64,000 nucleotides of DNA from Neodiprion pinetum (Eukaryota; Arthropoda; Insecta; Hymenoptera; Diprionidae). Positions 22,901 through 36,600 of this stretch are shown here, one piece after another (the stretch's first letter is position 1; the number at the start of each line of letters is the position of its first letter). The notes under the pieces are model-generated. The model was not told the DNA's origin. It saw only the letters and a list, made by a program, of their open reading frames with translations, and ran no database searches. The position numbers and the translations under genes were made by a program. Location: positions 17,522,542 through 17,586,541 of the forward strand of contig NC_060238.1 in NCBI RefSeq assembly GCF_021155775.2. Direction: 5' to 3'.

Positions 22901-24550
22901 ACTCGTATTTCGAGATCTTAGTTCCTTCAAAATCATTGTAAAATTAAGAAAATAGTGATTTATTCGCGAATGTTTCGTCACTATAATATTACTAATTTAA
23001 ACCTCGTTGAATTCCTTAGTCGGAAAAATTTTATGCGACACGAAGTTGAGGTTAAAAATTTCAATGATATTTAATTGAGTTCTTACATGTGTAAATCTTT
23101 GATATTACGTCTGTATTTTTATATGCGCGTCTAATGCCGCGGGCAATGGCAATGGATATATTTTGTGATGTCAAGTTGAACCATAAATAGGTAAAATTAA
23201 TATTTAAACAAAAGTTGATCAATTATTTATGTTAGGTAAGACTGACTAGGAAGCCTGTGTTTCATTTTAAACATTGGACCATCTCTGTTATTTCATTTAA
23301 AACCGAAGTAGGTACATATTTATTCTTTACGCATGCAGCAAGCACAAGCATAAAGGATTAAATTATTATTATCACCGTCAGAATCAAGAATGCAAAGTCT
23401 TTACAACGCCTTGCGTATCGGTATCTGTGCGACGCATCAAACCTGATAATGTTTTTCCTTCTTGTTTTAAATAATATATTTTTTGAGCTACGCGATTGCT
23501 TGGAAAAAAAATTTTCCGCATCAGAATTATACCGCAAGTCAATATTGTCGCATCGGTATACAAAAAAAAAAATCAATCATTTTTTCAAATGCTCCCTACC
23601 GTTTAACCTGATGAATAGGAATAGTTTCCCAGGAAAAGAGATGGACAAGTTTTTTTTGTGAAATTTTCATATCAAATTTTTGTAGGAGACTATTGCACAT
23701 ATGTGCATAGTATTACACGCATTCGCGTAGTATAGACTATAGTGATAATTACGATAGCGAAAACCGCTAAAATCTTAGCGTGGACTTTGACCGCGTCACA
23801 TCATCCGCTGCGGTATAGGTATATATAGCATAAATAATCAGTGGGAGAAAGGATAAAAGTTATTCGTATGCGGTATATCTGTAATTGTAAATAACTCGCC
23901 TTCAATTCTTCGTAAAAATACCTGAAATCTTAGTGGAATTATTAGAAGAATTTTGAGCACACATTCTTTTTATTCTATGGAAATTCATAGCACCACGTCA
24001 AAATCTGATTACCGAAATTTGTTTGAAAATTTTATAGAAAAGCCTCATTAAAAATCGTCTGATACCTCGTGGAATTGTCACAAAATTTAAATCCGTATAT
24101 TACTGAATATTATAAAATTGTGGTCCCTTAGAAAATTGAACAAATTACGGTAAAACTTTCAACGCAAGATTGGAAAAATTTTAAAACCTTGCGAAAAGTG
24201 GTGTTATAATTGGTTTAAAAGTTATAAATTATTTACTACCGTTATGTCTCAATTTGAAAAATCGGAGAATTATTTCAAAAAATTCTAGGAAGCAATTTCA
24301 GATTTGGTAACACTGCCAAAAGTGGTTTAGAAGTAGCCTTAAAATTCAAAGTTCAACAGATTCCAACTTCGGAATGTCGTATTTGAAAGTATTACAAAAA
24401 AACTGAAGTTAAAATAATAATTGGTAATGGTGAACTTGAAATTGCTTGGAATAGTCCATCTAGGTAATACATTAAATATAATCGAAGATGTCGAACATGA
24501 ATGATGATAAACTGGATAAATCGGTAGATTTTAAATGAATACATTGAACT

Positions 24551-24615
<65 letters not shown>

Positions 24616-24645
24616 TATACTAGATACATCTCATTTTTATTGCAG
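19916..24645. other. Probable 5' intron of bgm; A/T tracts
   Basis: No coding signal. It holds an uninterrupted poly-A run at about 21463-21490, several poly-T runs (20144-20158, 22449-22468) and an acceptor at the right end. Confidence 0.35.
24554..24612. repeat. (TA)n microsatellite
   Basis: About 59 bases of almost pure TA repeat, interrupted once by CA, about 30 bases upstream of the bgm acceptor at 24645. Confidence 0.9.
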
Positions 24646-24650
24646 ATAAA

Positions 24651-27600
24651 ATGTCGACGGAGGAAGTATTGTTGCTAAACGGCCATGCGACGAACGCTTA
24701 CGTAACAGAATCAAAGGTGAGATTTTAGAGATGGATAAAAACGAAGATATAGAATTTGATCAAAGTTCGTATTCTCGCAGATAATGGTAAGCATCATGTT
24801 GCCACGATCTTGAATGTACATATAATACATTATGCATTAGGTTTATTACAACAATTTTATTTTGGAGTTAGTTAATGGAATAACGAGAGAAGTGGCTTTC
24901 GGATTATAATACAAATCTTAGATATTACATCCGTGTGAGGTAATTTCAGAGCCATTAGCTGACGTGGCCATCAGTCGATCACCAGTCTAGAAAAAGTGAA
25001 CAATTTATGTATAATAACGATTGTCCAACGTGGCACCCTCAAAAAAATTTGTTCATGTTAAAAGAAATATTATGGGAAAATATGAGAGTTCTAAGTTATA
25101 TGGAAAATGTTTCTCGTTTGATTTTTCACTTTAATAAAAAAAATTTTTTTTCTCTGCTTCAATTTACGAAGGAAAGTGAAGAAAAATTCGCATTATTTCT
25201 TACATCGATCAAAATATGAATTTACGTCGCAAAGAAGACGGAAAATAAAATTTCAGTTCGACAGCTTGTAATGTTACGGATGGTGATCGTTAGGTTGAAT
25301 ATAAATGTCGGCAAATAAATAATAATCGAGATGCTGCGACATGTTTTTCGAAATATTAAAAAAAAAAAAGAAAGAGAATCCTTCTTCTAAGTTAAGCAAA
25401 CTTTTGAGGTGGAGAAACTTTTGAAAATTCGTAAGTCATTTCTTTCCGAAGCACCCTAATATACATTGCGTGTTGTACGGGTTCACTTTTTGAGTACATT
25501 TTTAAAATGTGCAGGTGTAGAAAAAAGTCATAATAATTGGGAGTGCATATGTGTAGATTTGAAAATATATGGGTATGCAATAAACGCAACGAATGTCAAA
25601 TGAAACGATAATATGTACACACAAATAATTTGGACGGGATGAGAAATTTCTCGAAATATACAAGATTCTCTTTCAAGTTCTTCGTGAAGGTCACGATCAA
25701 TCATATACGTATACAAGTATCGAAGGACAGGACTTACATAAATGAATGCGATAACGTATAATTTACAATCCACTCGTCTTGTAGTGATTAAATTTACTGA
25801 CGCACTTGATCGTTTACGCTGCAGGTTTATTCATTGATTACAACTTTCTCGTTGTATACAGGTTGAGTCGGTACAATCTCTGAAAACAGAAGGAATTTAT
25901 TATAGCTACTCAACATATGCTGCCCCGCAACCAGTCAAACGAGTAAATAAGAAACTTATCAACAAATTCTTCGACGTTTTCAACTATCATCGCCGCCCAA
26001 ATGTTTGTGAAATTAGTTGGCTCCTCTGATGAATTATTAGTGATAGAAACAAGTTATACTCAACAGTGTCGAGTGTGTTCTAAATCATTGCTCTCTTCAA
26101 ATGCCCACTGGTTTTTTAAGGAGGAGCGGGAGAGGTGGGGGGGGGGATACAGCTTGGACGGTCTAAAATCATACCTACTTTTAGGAGTTTCTTTAAAGGA
26201 AATAAAAACACTTGGAGCAATTTGAGTTTGAGGGCTTTATTATTTATTGATTCAAGAAGACTTTAGAATTTTTTTTATTGAAATTAATAACAAAATAGAG
26301 GCATGCCGCGTATAAGTAGCGAACGACAGTGAACTCGAGGTCTTTTGCGTTGGTGTATTGACGTCACTGTCCAACTTGTAACAGGTAGCAAATTTCTTTT
26401 GTTCCAAGAACACCTTTTCGGGTTCGAACTCGCAGCCCCGATGTTGAAAAAAAAAAAAATTTCCACAGCCTATAGAAGATTATGAGCACAAAATTTCTTC
26501 TTTCTATGAAAAAAAAATTGTTAAAAAAATTTTTATAACAATATCTTGGGATTGAAATTCAAAAATTTAGCCAGGAGCTTGAGTCGATCAACAAGTTACA
26601 CATTTTGTCGAAATTTCAAATCGATCGGATAAAAATTGACCGAGCAATCTGTCCCATCGGATTAAAACGTAGTCGTTCGCTACTTATATGCGCCATGCCG
26701 CCATTTTTTTTTTTTTTATTAAATTCGATGAAAAAATTCTAAAATGTTCTTGAAACTGCAAATAATAAAGCTCTCAAACTCAAATTCCTCCAAGTGTTTT
26801 TATATTCTTTAGAAAAAAATTCCTAAAAACAGGTGTGATTTTAGACCGCCCAAAATGTCGCCCCCCAAGGGAATTCTAACTTGAGTTTTGAATCAAACAA
26901 GACGCCCCTCAGTTTGAACACTTTTCACGAAAATCATGAAAATCCATCTAATCACTCGTATGATTGGCTGCGGGGTGGCCACTATTGATTGCCTAAGCTC
27001 CTCCTATTCTCGGAGTTTGTACTGACTCAGCCTGTATATCTTCTTGTATAAATATCGGTAAAATCGGTCGCTAAAATGCATACAGTACCAAAAGCATTGC
27101 TGTAAAGATATTGCCAATTGGATTTCACGTTATATTTTTCGTTAAAATTACGCACTAAATTATAGTTCGACTAGAATGTGAAGAAAAAGATACAAAATTA
27201 AAAAAAGAAAGAAAAAAAAAATGACCAAGAGCAAGCATGCAAGAATATCATGATCGACACGCCGTAAGCAGTTAGGAAATCGAAATTTTTAATCTAACCG
27301 ACGGGACGATCGGTCGAACGTTTGCGTTTTGACGCAGATGTTGATCAGTCGTCCGCCAAAGTTCGACGTTGCTGCATTCGTTATACCACCTAGCTCTGGA
27401 AGAAGAAATGGTAAGCGGTTTAAAAAGTTTCAGTATATAAAAGATTGAGAAACGCGTCAGTTCAGATACGTTATACTGATATCGAGAGTTAACGGCGATT
27501 AAAGTCATATATAGTTCTTATCAATGAACTTTCAACAGTCTAAGCCAAGACTCAGATATTATAGTGGTTTTTATAATCGATATGCTGCTCATCATACGAT

Positions 27601-30600
27601 CGGCTGATCAAACCAGTCATTCGCCAATTTCATATTACGCAATTTTTTCCTCGATTTTATTTCTTCATCGTGGATTCGTCAGTTTATGTTTAATTCAATG
27701 TGTACAGTTAGAATTGCTTTACAACTAACTCACAATATTACAGTCATTACGGATATGTTTTTTTTTAACAATATATAACTCACAATCGGCAGTTTTATAA
27801 AGCCTTACAGTCGATACTGAAGTATACATATCGACTCAGGAAATCATTCGTCGGTTGATTGTGGACTGAGCTTTTTACGCAGTTCCTCGAAGTAAGTCGT
27901 AACTTGAGAATTTCAAATTCTATCTTTGCATATGGCAGTTATTTTTGGACAGGCAATGAAATGGAAATAATAATATATCAAGGTTTTGTTGCTGGCTGAA
28001 TTTATAGGGAAATTATCATGTATTTTTTCAGTATAACTTTGCGTTCGGTTTCGCAATAAATTTGAATAATTTATCCGAGCAAAATGTTAAGTGACGTAAC
28101 CACAAGTGGAATTTACCAAATAGCGAAACGTATTTTTTGTAACATGTGCATCAAAAGTTCTTCGCTTGGTGCCTGTAATCGACTACAGTCTCTTATACCC
28201 ACTAGTTACTTTTCTACACGCTATTTTAACACCCTAGTTACTTTTGCGCACGTTTTTTTAACAACAGAGGGACATTTCCTGCACTCTTTACAAAAAGTAG
28301 TACGTGATACTAGTGCGACAAATGGTCGCATCCGCCTCGTGCAATCAACTTCGTAACTAATTTTCCAACACCATCCGGAAAAGTTCGATTTTCGATGTCG
28401 TGGAGCGTGCGTAATGGCCTGATTTCCCAACGGTTCTGTAAAACGACGTTGGCGCACGCGCGCAACTCTGATATGCTCGGTTATACACATTAGGATACTT
28501 TTTTGGCGCATGCGCACTTTCGTATAATTCAATTTTACACACTGCGTCATTCAGCGTAGACAACCTGATTCAAATCTTACGCGCCATCAGTGGCGCCTTT
28601 GTTGCTTCTCGATTCAAACTTTTGTTCGCAGATATGTTGGAAAGAATCGTGCGAAAATAGCACTCGCTTTTGTGGTAAATTTGCAAACTTTACACTCATC
28701 GGGAAACAACAACTTTCTGCACATGTAACGTAATATAGTAATTTTGCATGATCAAACTATACGAATCAGTGGGTAAGTATTAGAATCTAAAACTCCATTG
28801 TTTCGAGTGGTATTTACATGAAAATCAGTGCATGTGAGAACTTTTTATAAATCGGCGGCTAGCTTCAGCATCATCAATTCGTTGAATATTCAACGGTTTT
28901 TAGGAGCCATGATATCTATTGAATTTTGACCTTTTTCAATGTCGCTCTACATTTTCTCAGATTCTCTTCGTCCAAAGCTTTGATCGTGATTACGCAATTT
29001 CTTGCACTTGGATGTTCGTCCTTCAAACAAAAAGATTATGGCACAACGGTTTAAAAAATATAACCGAAGCTGATCGAGTTTAATTTAACTAAAATCAATG
29101 TGATGTTAATACAGAAAATATCTGAAACACAATGGAAACTAGGTAATTGATTGAATTTTCATGAATCCGTTATGAGTTGCGAATATCATTTAGTACCAAA
29201 AAATTCAGTATTCGCGTACAAAATATTTTCATTATTGATGATTTACATAAAATTTTGTCGATTTATAAAATTAACTATTGTGGCAAAAAAATTGTACGAA
29301 CGATGTGCTATTGGTGTTTTAAAAAATTGAAAATAATACGGCCTCTGTTGTCATTAATACAGTGAAACTTCAGCTATGCGTTTTTCAAAGAGCATGGCAA
29401 TATTGAAATATAAATGAGAATAACTTTGAAGTGAAATACCTAAATATTCGAAACATTTATAATTGGAAAATGAAAAATTTATGATTTTCAGCGGTTTTTT
29501 AGGTATCATCTTGTCATATTTGTATTTAGCTCTAGCGAAATCGACTAATGTAAAAGAAAATTCGTACCTCACGGGGACTTTTTTAGTTGGATGCAAGTGA
29601 AGTGGGTTGACATTTTTTGAAACTTTGATTCATTACGTTTCGTCCCGCAGAAATGTTTCGAGCATTGGCGTTTGCAGTAGTAGTGGGAGAAGGTCGTGCA
29701 TTCTTACCAAGGAAAAGTTGAACGTAACGGGTTTTTGCTGTACAATGCCTGGCGGTTTATTTTGAACCTCACATTTTTCATACTGTTATAATTTCACCGC
29801 TGTTGAGTTAGTCAAAACTATTCCTCAACCAATCAGCGAGCTCAAACCCAGGTGCATATATTGTGTAAACATAAAAACTGTAATATACATATAACCGTTC
29901 TTGTTTAATTATATGAATTGAGTGAATTACTGCGTTTCAATCTGAAACACAATTCAAAATCTACCTTTTTTTAAACTCTAATTGCATGGAACTATCTCTT
30001 GTACCAATGCTGTCATTGTTTGACGTTTACCGCATGTTGAGCATTTAGATTCAGCGGGATTCAGAACCAGATGGAAACTTGTTGTTAGCCAATGACTACT
30101 GTACTACTAAATCTGGATTTAGTGAAAAAATAATCACCTATCAATTGCAACATCGTTACCGGAAAATGTATCAGTTTGATTGAATCTCCAAGATATCAAT
30201 GCTTTCTTAGCGATTTGGTCGAAGCGATTAAAAATTCATTACTTATAATCTATTCCCCTGGGGTGACAATTTTCTTTGAATATTTCTCGTAACGGTGCTG
30301 CCCTTTTTTCATTCCATTCATAAATTCACAAATTTAGCATTGCGATAGAGACTTGATTCATAAATACCTCCGAGCAAAGTCTCATTGCCTTGAGCGTAGC
30401 TACATAAAGGAGTTAATTAACCAAAGGGGATCACTATGGGTGACGTTGAATTTTTGAATCGAAAAACTGTTCTTACTGACCTGAAAGGGTACAAGCACGT
30501 TTAAATTATCACATATATACGGTATTTATTTGAATATCGAACTACGTCAATTTATTATGAGGAAAAAATGTGGGGTCGAATCAGTCGGTAAAGACGAGCA

Positions 30601-33600
30601 GCTCTGGGTCATTTTCTGTGTCTCTCTGGTATGCAGGGTGTTCCTTTTCGGCTTCGACAAAAAAACCGCTCAGGCTGTCTATCTTTGGTACATATCCGAG
30701 GCATACGCTCGAAGCAGCTTTAGAGTGCTTTGGGACAAGCTTTTGTAACGTATTGCATTTGTAACGTAAAGACGGTATTTTGATAATCGTTTGATATTTT
30801 TTATACCTCGTCGGTGTGGGAGCTGCGATCTGTTGTCAAAGTCGGAGTTTTTCAAAATTAAGAGCTATATTATGCCGAGATCCAGTTTTGCGAAACGCAC
30901 TTTAGAGCAGTGTATTTTATAGCATTCTATCGACCTTGTTCCGTTGACTGAAACTGCGATTACACCGAGAAAAATTTCGGGTTCTGTTTACCATACAGTC
31001 TTGGACTATTTTTATTTTTTACCGCAGCTAATAAAATATCGTTCTGGGTATAAAATGAAAATGACTTTATACTTTCTTGCAACAGTTGCAATAATTTTAT
31101 ATCGGCCTAACGATAAAGTTAAGACGAGGCCTTATTTAAATGAAAACACCGGTAGCCTGAACAAACAGATTACTGTTGCATTTAGGCAACAGCACATGAA
31201 ATCCGACCGGAATTGAACCTCATATTTTTTAAACTAATCGAAAGTTTTTTGTTTTGTGTAAAGTATACTTCAAGATTCGATCGATTTAATTCTAGACCGA
31301 TAGACTGAGATGGATACCCAGCTCAGGCGAAATTTAAACTATACTATTGAGTTAGTGAGTGACATTGTCAACTTTATTTGTTTGTTGCTAACATGCATGT
31401 ATTCCACTTATAATGACGCTGACGGAGCGTGAATGATCATATAAATATTCACAGCCACGATTTCCATAGTTTGTTTACACCCATTATATGTATAGTGGCA
31501 GAAGAGAAGAAAAATGAATACTAATCGAATAACTTTTTTTTATAATATATATTGTACCTCGCAACCAGAAAAGTATACATACTTTAAAAACAATATTTCG
31601 CAGCCTTTTCATCAAGTTTTTCCATACTTCAGCTCTCCGAATTTTTTGATTTTCAAAGCCCCAAATGAGTATACTTTTTTAACGAAATATAGCAATAACA
31701 TATTTTTCCTAAAAGTCTAATGTATCTTCTTCAAAACTTTGCTTAACATTTGGCAATCGGTTGATTGCAAAAGAGATATGAATTTTAGATTGAATTTTAT
31801 TGCAGTTTTCAGTTAACTGTATTGAGTCTGTATTCAGCAGTGACGTTATTTCGAACAGGCACTTCCTTAAGAACAGCACGTTTTCTATTAACGCAGAAAG
31901 TCTTGTGGATCAATTACGTTAAACTTACTCTAAATGTATCGCAAATTTCGTCATCATCACGTATTAAATTTGCTTAAGTTGACCTCACTTCCTATCTTTC
32001 AGAGATCAACAGCTGCTGCAAACGGCTCTGGGGTCGAATTCGCCATTTCAAGCCAAACAGACCTAGACGGTGAGTGTCGAGAACACCATATACATACAGG
32101 GTGTTCAGTTAGTGGCCAATGCAAAATTCTGTAGAGCAGTATAATGTAGTGTCAACCTAACACCAAATCTGATTTTTATTTACTCGCAACATTATGTAAT
32201 GTTAAATTTTCGCATTTACCACAAATATTGTTGTATATTAGTCGCCACCGGTGAATTTTCGCCGATTTCAACACCACCATCTTTTACAGCCTATTTTTAT
32301 TTCGCCGGTGTGTAAAATTTACAAAACTTTGCGTTATAATTCGAGGATCGCCAAACCCTGCGAAAGCGGTACGATGAATTTTTATAAACAAGGTTTGGCC
32401 GAAATTTCTGTATCCTCCGCTTACAACTCATTTTTTATACACTCCCACCAGAGCGTCGTTAGCAAAGGGATCTCCAATTATCTTCAGGATCACTCAGTTT
32501 GACTTGCAGGCTCATCCAGAGCTGAGAGTCTTTGTTCATCTTCAGTCGACGCTTGGTTAAATTTTCTATTAACTGAGCTTTGATTGAAAAAAATCGAGAG
32601 CCGCGATAAAATTCGCTGAGGCTTCCAAATTTCCAGATTGCCAAAGTTTCTATGATTGCTGGTCACTCTAATATACAGGGTGTTTCTGAGTGAACGCTAC
32701 AGTATGTCAGGTTGCCTCCCAATTAGGGGCACAAGTATCGTTAAAACAGACCCACCGAGTTATCGGTACGTAACCCATCAGATAGCGCGTTAAAAGTTCT
32801 ACCGATAACTCGGTAGGTCTGTCTTAACGATATTTGTGCCCCTCAGTGGTGGCAATCCAACATACTGCGGCATTTACTCGGAAACACTGTGTATATATAA
32901 TTATATTGCTGCAAGTTTTTTTATTGCATACCCTATTGTCAGATTACCATATAAATCCAATATTCACGGTGAGGAGATTTTAATGTTATCAAAGCCCCGC
33001 GAAAATTAGCATGCAAACAATGATTACCGTGTTTTTCGGATATTTTATTCTGAGTGTTCTAAAGTCATTCAACTATGTTCATGGATAATATCGAAATATT
33101 TGAATCAATGTGAATTTCTGTGCAATTATCTCCTACGCCTATTTAACCATCAACACTAAAAGAAATAAAAACCGGTTGAATTCAGAACATTACCGAGTAA
33201 GAATTTACCGAGAGATTTTCTTTTCTTTTCTTTCGATGTCAGTCATATTGTCTGTCGTGTCTTCACAAATTGAATGATACAAAATGGGCGGGGGTAATAG
33301 GGGAAGGCTTTTTCTACGGACCGGTGTGCCCACACTATTTTCCTCCGCACTTGCTGGCGAGACTTACACTCACCTCTCAATAGTTCCGATTGCTCTTATC
33401 GATTGAATTACGCAAGATAGAGATTTTGGCGCTAGCTGCATACCTCCGCAGGCAGAGAAATATAATTGCATTACTGTGGACATTAGCGTGATCCTTGATA
33501 GGGCTATTGTTGAATTTTTATGCTCTCAGGGGATTAAACGCTTTCAAATTGATACAAAAAAATTCCCTAAAAATTTGAGCTTTCTATAACAAGTTTAAGA

Positions 33601-36600
33601 TAGTCCGCTTTGTGATCGAACTATCTTATGGAAATAACATGGGAAAAACTTTTTTTGCTCTCCGGAATTTTATAATTCGTTGACGGATATACCGACAATA
33701 ATGAAAAATACATATTATTGTAGCGAATTGAACGTTCTACAGAAAAAAACTCTGATGGATAAAAATCGTTAATGAAAGCGTTCATATGTTAATTAACATT
33801 CAAAGTTTAATTTATATAAAATTGTCATTCAGTCAGGTATACCTACGTAATAAACAACTGTATCATAAAATATATTACAATGTTGGAGTACGAATATACG
33901 AAAATAATTAGTTTCACTCGTTGTTATTACGAAAGTAAATGATGAAACTTCACACTTGGAGTTAATTTTTTGTGGTAAAAGAAATCAAAAATGCGACGAA
34001 ATGGGTTGAAAGAACAATATCACGGCGTGATAACGGTTTTTTTAAGGATGTTGATATATCTGTAGCTATTTCATTTACTATTATAACGATGAAATTGATT
34101 TGTTGGATTCAGGACCAGACCAAGTACTTGCATCTGATTCGATATCTACGACTGAAGCAGCCGGTCGAGTTCGCATTGAATTTGAAAAAAATGGAATCGC
34201 CGATCATGTGCCTATCTCAGTGCCAGGATTGCTGGCAAAAACGGCCAGGGAAAACCCCGACTTTCCAGCGTTGGTATCCCGTGAAGGAGTCGATGGGCGA
34301 AGAGTTACCTATACCTTCAAGTACGTTTTATTTCGAACTAAATTGGCATTAGAACTTTAATCCAGCTATTCAATCGGCGGGATCACTGCCTGACCCAAAG
34401 TTAGGAATTAGGAAAATTGACAAATGATTAGACCATTCTTATAGTTTTTCTGTTATGAATGTCGCTATAATTACCTTGAAGTATTCGTAACTCTGCATAC
34501 GTCATACATATTCAAGAATTGCGTGTTACAATCGTCTGAAACAATTATGGCATTCTAAGCATGATACGGACTTTGTTAAACAATGTCATTACCCCGCCAG
34601 TAATTTATGCGCGTAAGGATTCACTTAGAAAAAGTAACACGCGTGTTGAGACATTTGAATCCACTTCGATAGGTGAAGGAAATAATGTAGTGTCCAAAAA
34701 AGAAAAAAGATAAAAGATATTGCGACTTGTCTGATCACTTTTACAGAACTGCAGACGATGAAGCATCCATTCCAGTTTAAAGAAGCGATCCATATTTCTT
34801 TAGTATAGATAACAAATGATTACAAAATATTTATGTGCGCAGAATTTATTTCTTGATCTTTTCTGAAAAATACCATGGACTGTTGATGTCTTGGATCCAT
34901 AAGGAAAATGCTACAGTGTTTTACCGTTTTAGCCTCTTAGGCGGCCGGGTGTCACTCGAAGTCACGTTAATAATGTGAAATCATGAAGTCTTCAAGTCCT
35001 CAAGTCATGTGTACATTCAACTTCAAGAACGGTTACCTCCTCGGGAGAGGGCTTCTCAAAAGCCCTAGTTATTTTCTTTTTTCATTTTTTTTATTCGAAA
35101 GCTTCAATATAAAAATTATTAGGCCCATGTGAACTACGCTGCTGTTCTGACTGTGTGAACTGCAGACTGATTTTGTAAAGAATGCCGATGGTTGTTCTTG
35201 CAGCCGATTTCACTTGATGTGATTACGTATTCATTTGAAAACTAATAATATAATGGACGATCCTGAGAAACAAGAGGGCGGATATTTTGACTGATCTCTT
35301 GTGCGCGTTTGCGTTTTACGTTTGTAATTATTTCTGAAGTATGACAATGCAGTCCGAGTTTGAACGATGCTACATGTTACTTAGAATTATATAATAGCTC
35401 TAATTCCAGCTCTAATTGCAAGGTGTACGTTCATTTATATATATTCAAGAAGTCACTGTAATAAATGAAGATGGCTATGCTGTTTACGGAAGACGAGTCG
35501 TACAAATGTACTAATTTGGTAAATTCTGATATAAAAAGTAGCAAACCATTCTGTTTCAATATTTATATTTTTTCGTTTCTGACTGATCCCCAAACAACCA
35601 CCAATTGTTGTGATCATACTGAGATTATAATTTTTATGGACAGAGAATACCATAACCAGGTTCGGATCGTGGCGAGAGCATTCTTGAAGCTTGGACTCGA
35701 GCGCCACCATAGTGTCTGTATCCTTGGGTTCAACAGTCCGGAATGGTTCATCTCCGATCTCGCAGCCATACATGCTGGGTGAGCTAATTACGTCAAAAGT
35801 TGCAGAATAAAATGATGAACAATTCCTGTGGAAATTCTTACATAAATTTTTGACATGAACATGACAAAAGCCTGATTGTTAATACTTGTTTGCCACACAG
35901 CGAAGACATAAGTTGTTTTAGTAACTTCCCAAAGTTCATACTCTAAAAAATGATCTCGACAGATGAATGACGTCATTGGATGAAATTTATCATGAACAAA
36001 CCACTCTTGACTTATGAAGTCGTGTTCGAGACGAAGTATATAGTTCGACACGATGAGTCTCTGGACAATTAGATATTTTTTCAATCTTTCGGACGACTTT
36101 TGGCTACAATCTTTTTCGGTTACAAAAATGTTTTGATCTTATTCTGAAAGGATGATGAAAAATAATGAACATGTATTAGATATAGTGTGCTGGAAAAAGA
36201 ACGCTTCTAGTTTTGGGTAATTTTATTTCTGCAGAGGATTTGCCTCCGGGATTTATACAACTAACTCCGCAGAAGCTTGCCTGTACTGCGCGGAACGCAG
36301 TAGAGCTAATATAATTGTCGTCGAGGATTCCAAACAATTGGAGAAAATTTTGGCAATCAAAAGCAAGCTACCCCTTCTCAAAGCTATCATACAGTATGAC
36401 GGTGTCCCAACTCAGAAAGGTGTTCTAAGTGTAAGTCGGTTATGATTTCGCCCGTTCTGTTTCGTACTGTATAAGGGAGGATTTGTGAATATATAACAAT
36501 GAAGTCAATTTTGCGACAATTTTAAATAATTTTCACCTTCTCATCCAGAAAAAGGATAAGGTAAAACGAAGCATTGTAAAAACACCGTCCTATATAGAGC

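Noticed and set aside
34605..34793. Minus-strand frame in a bgm intron
   Set aside because: Short, no recognisable motif, no splice support.
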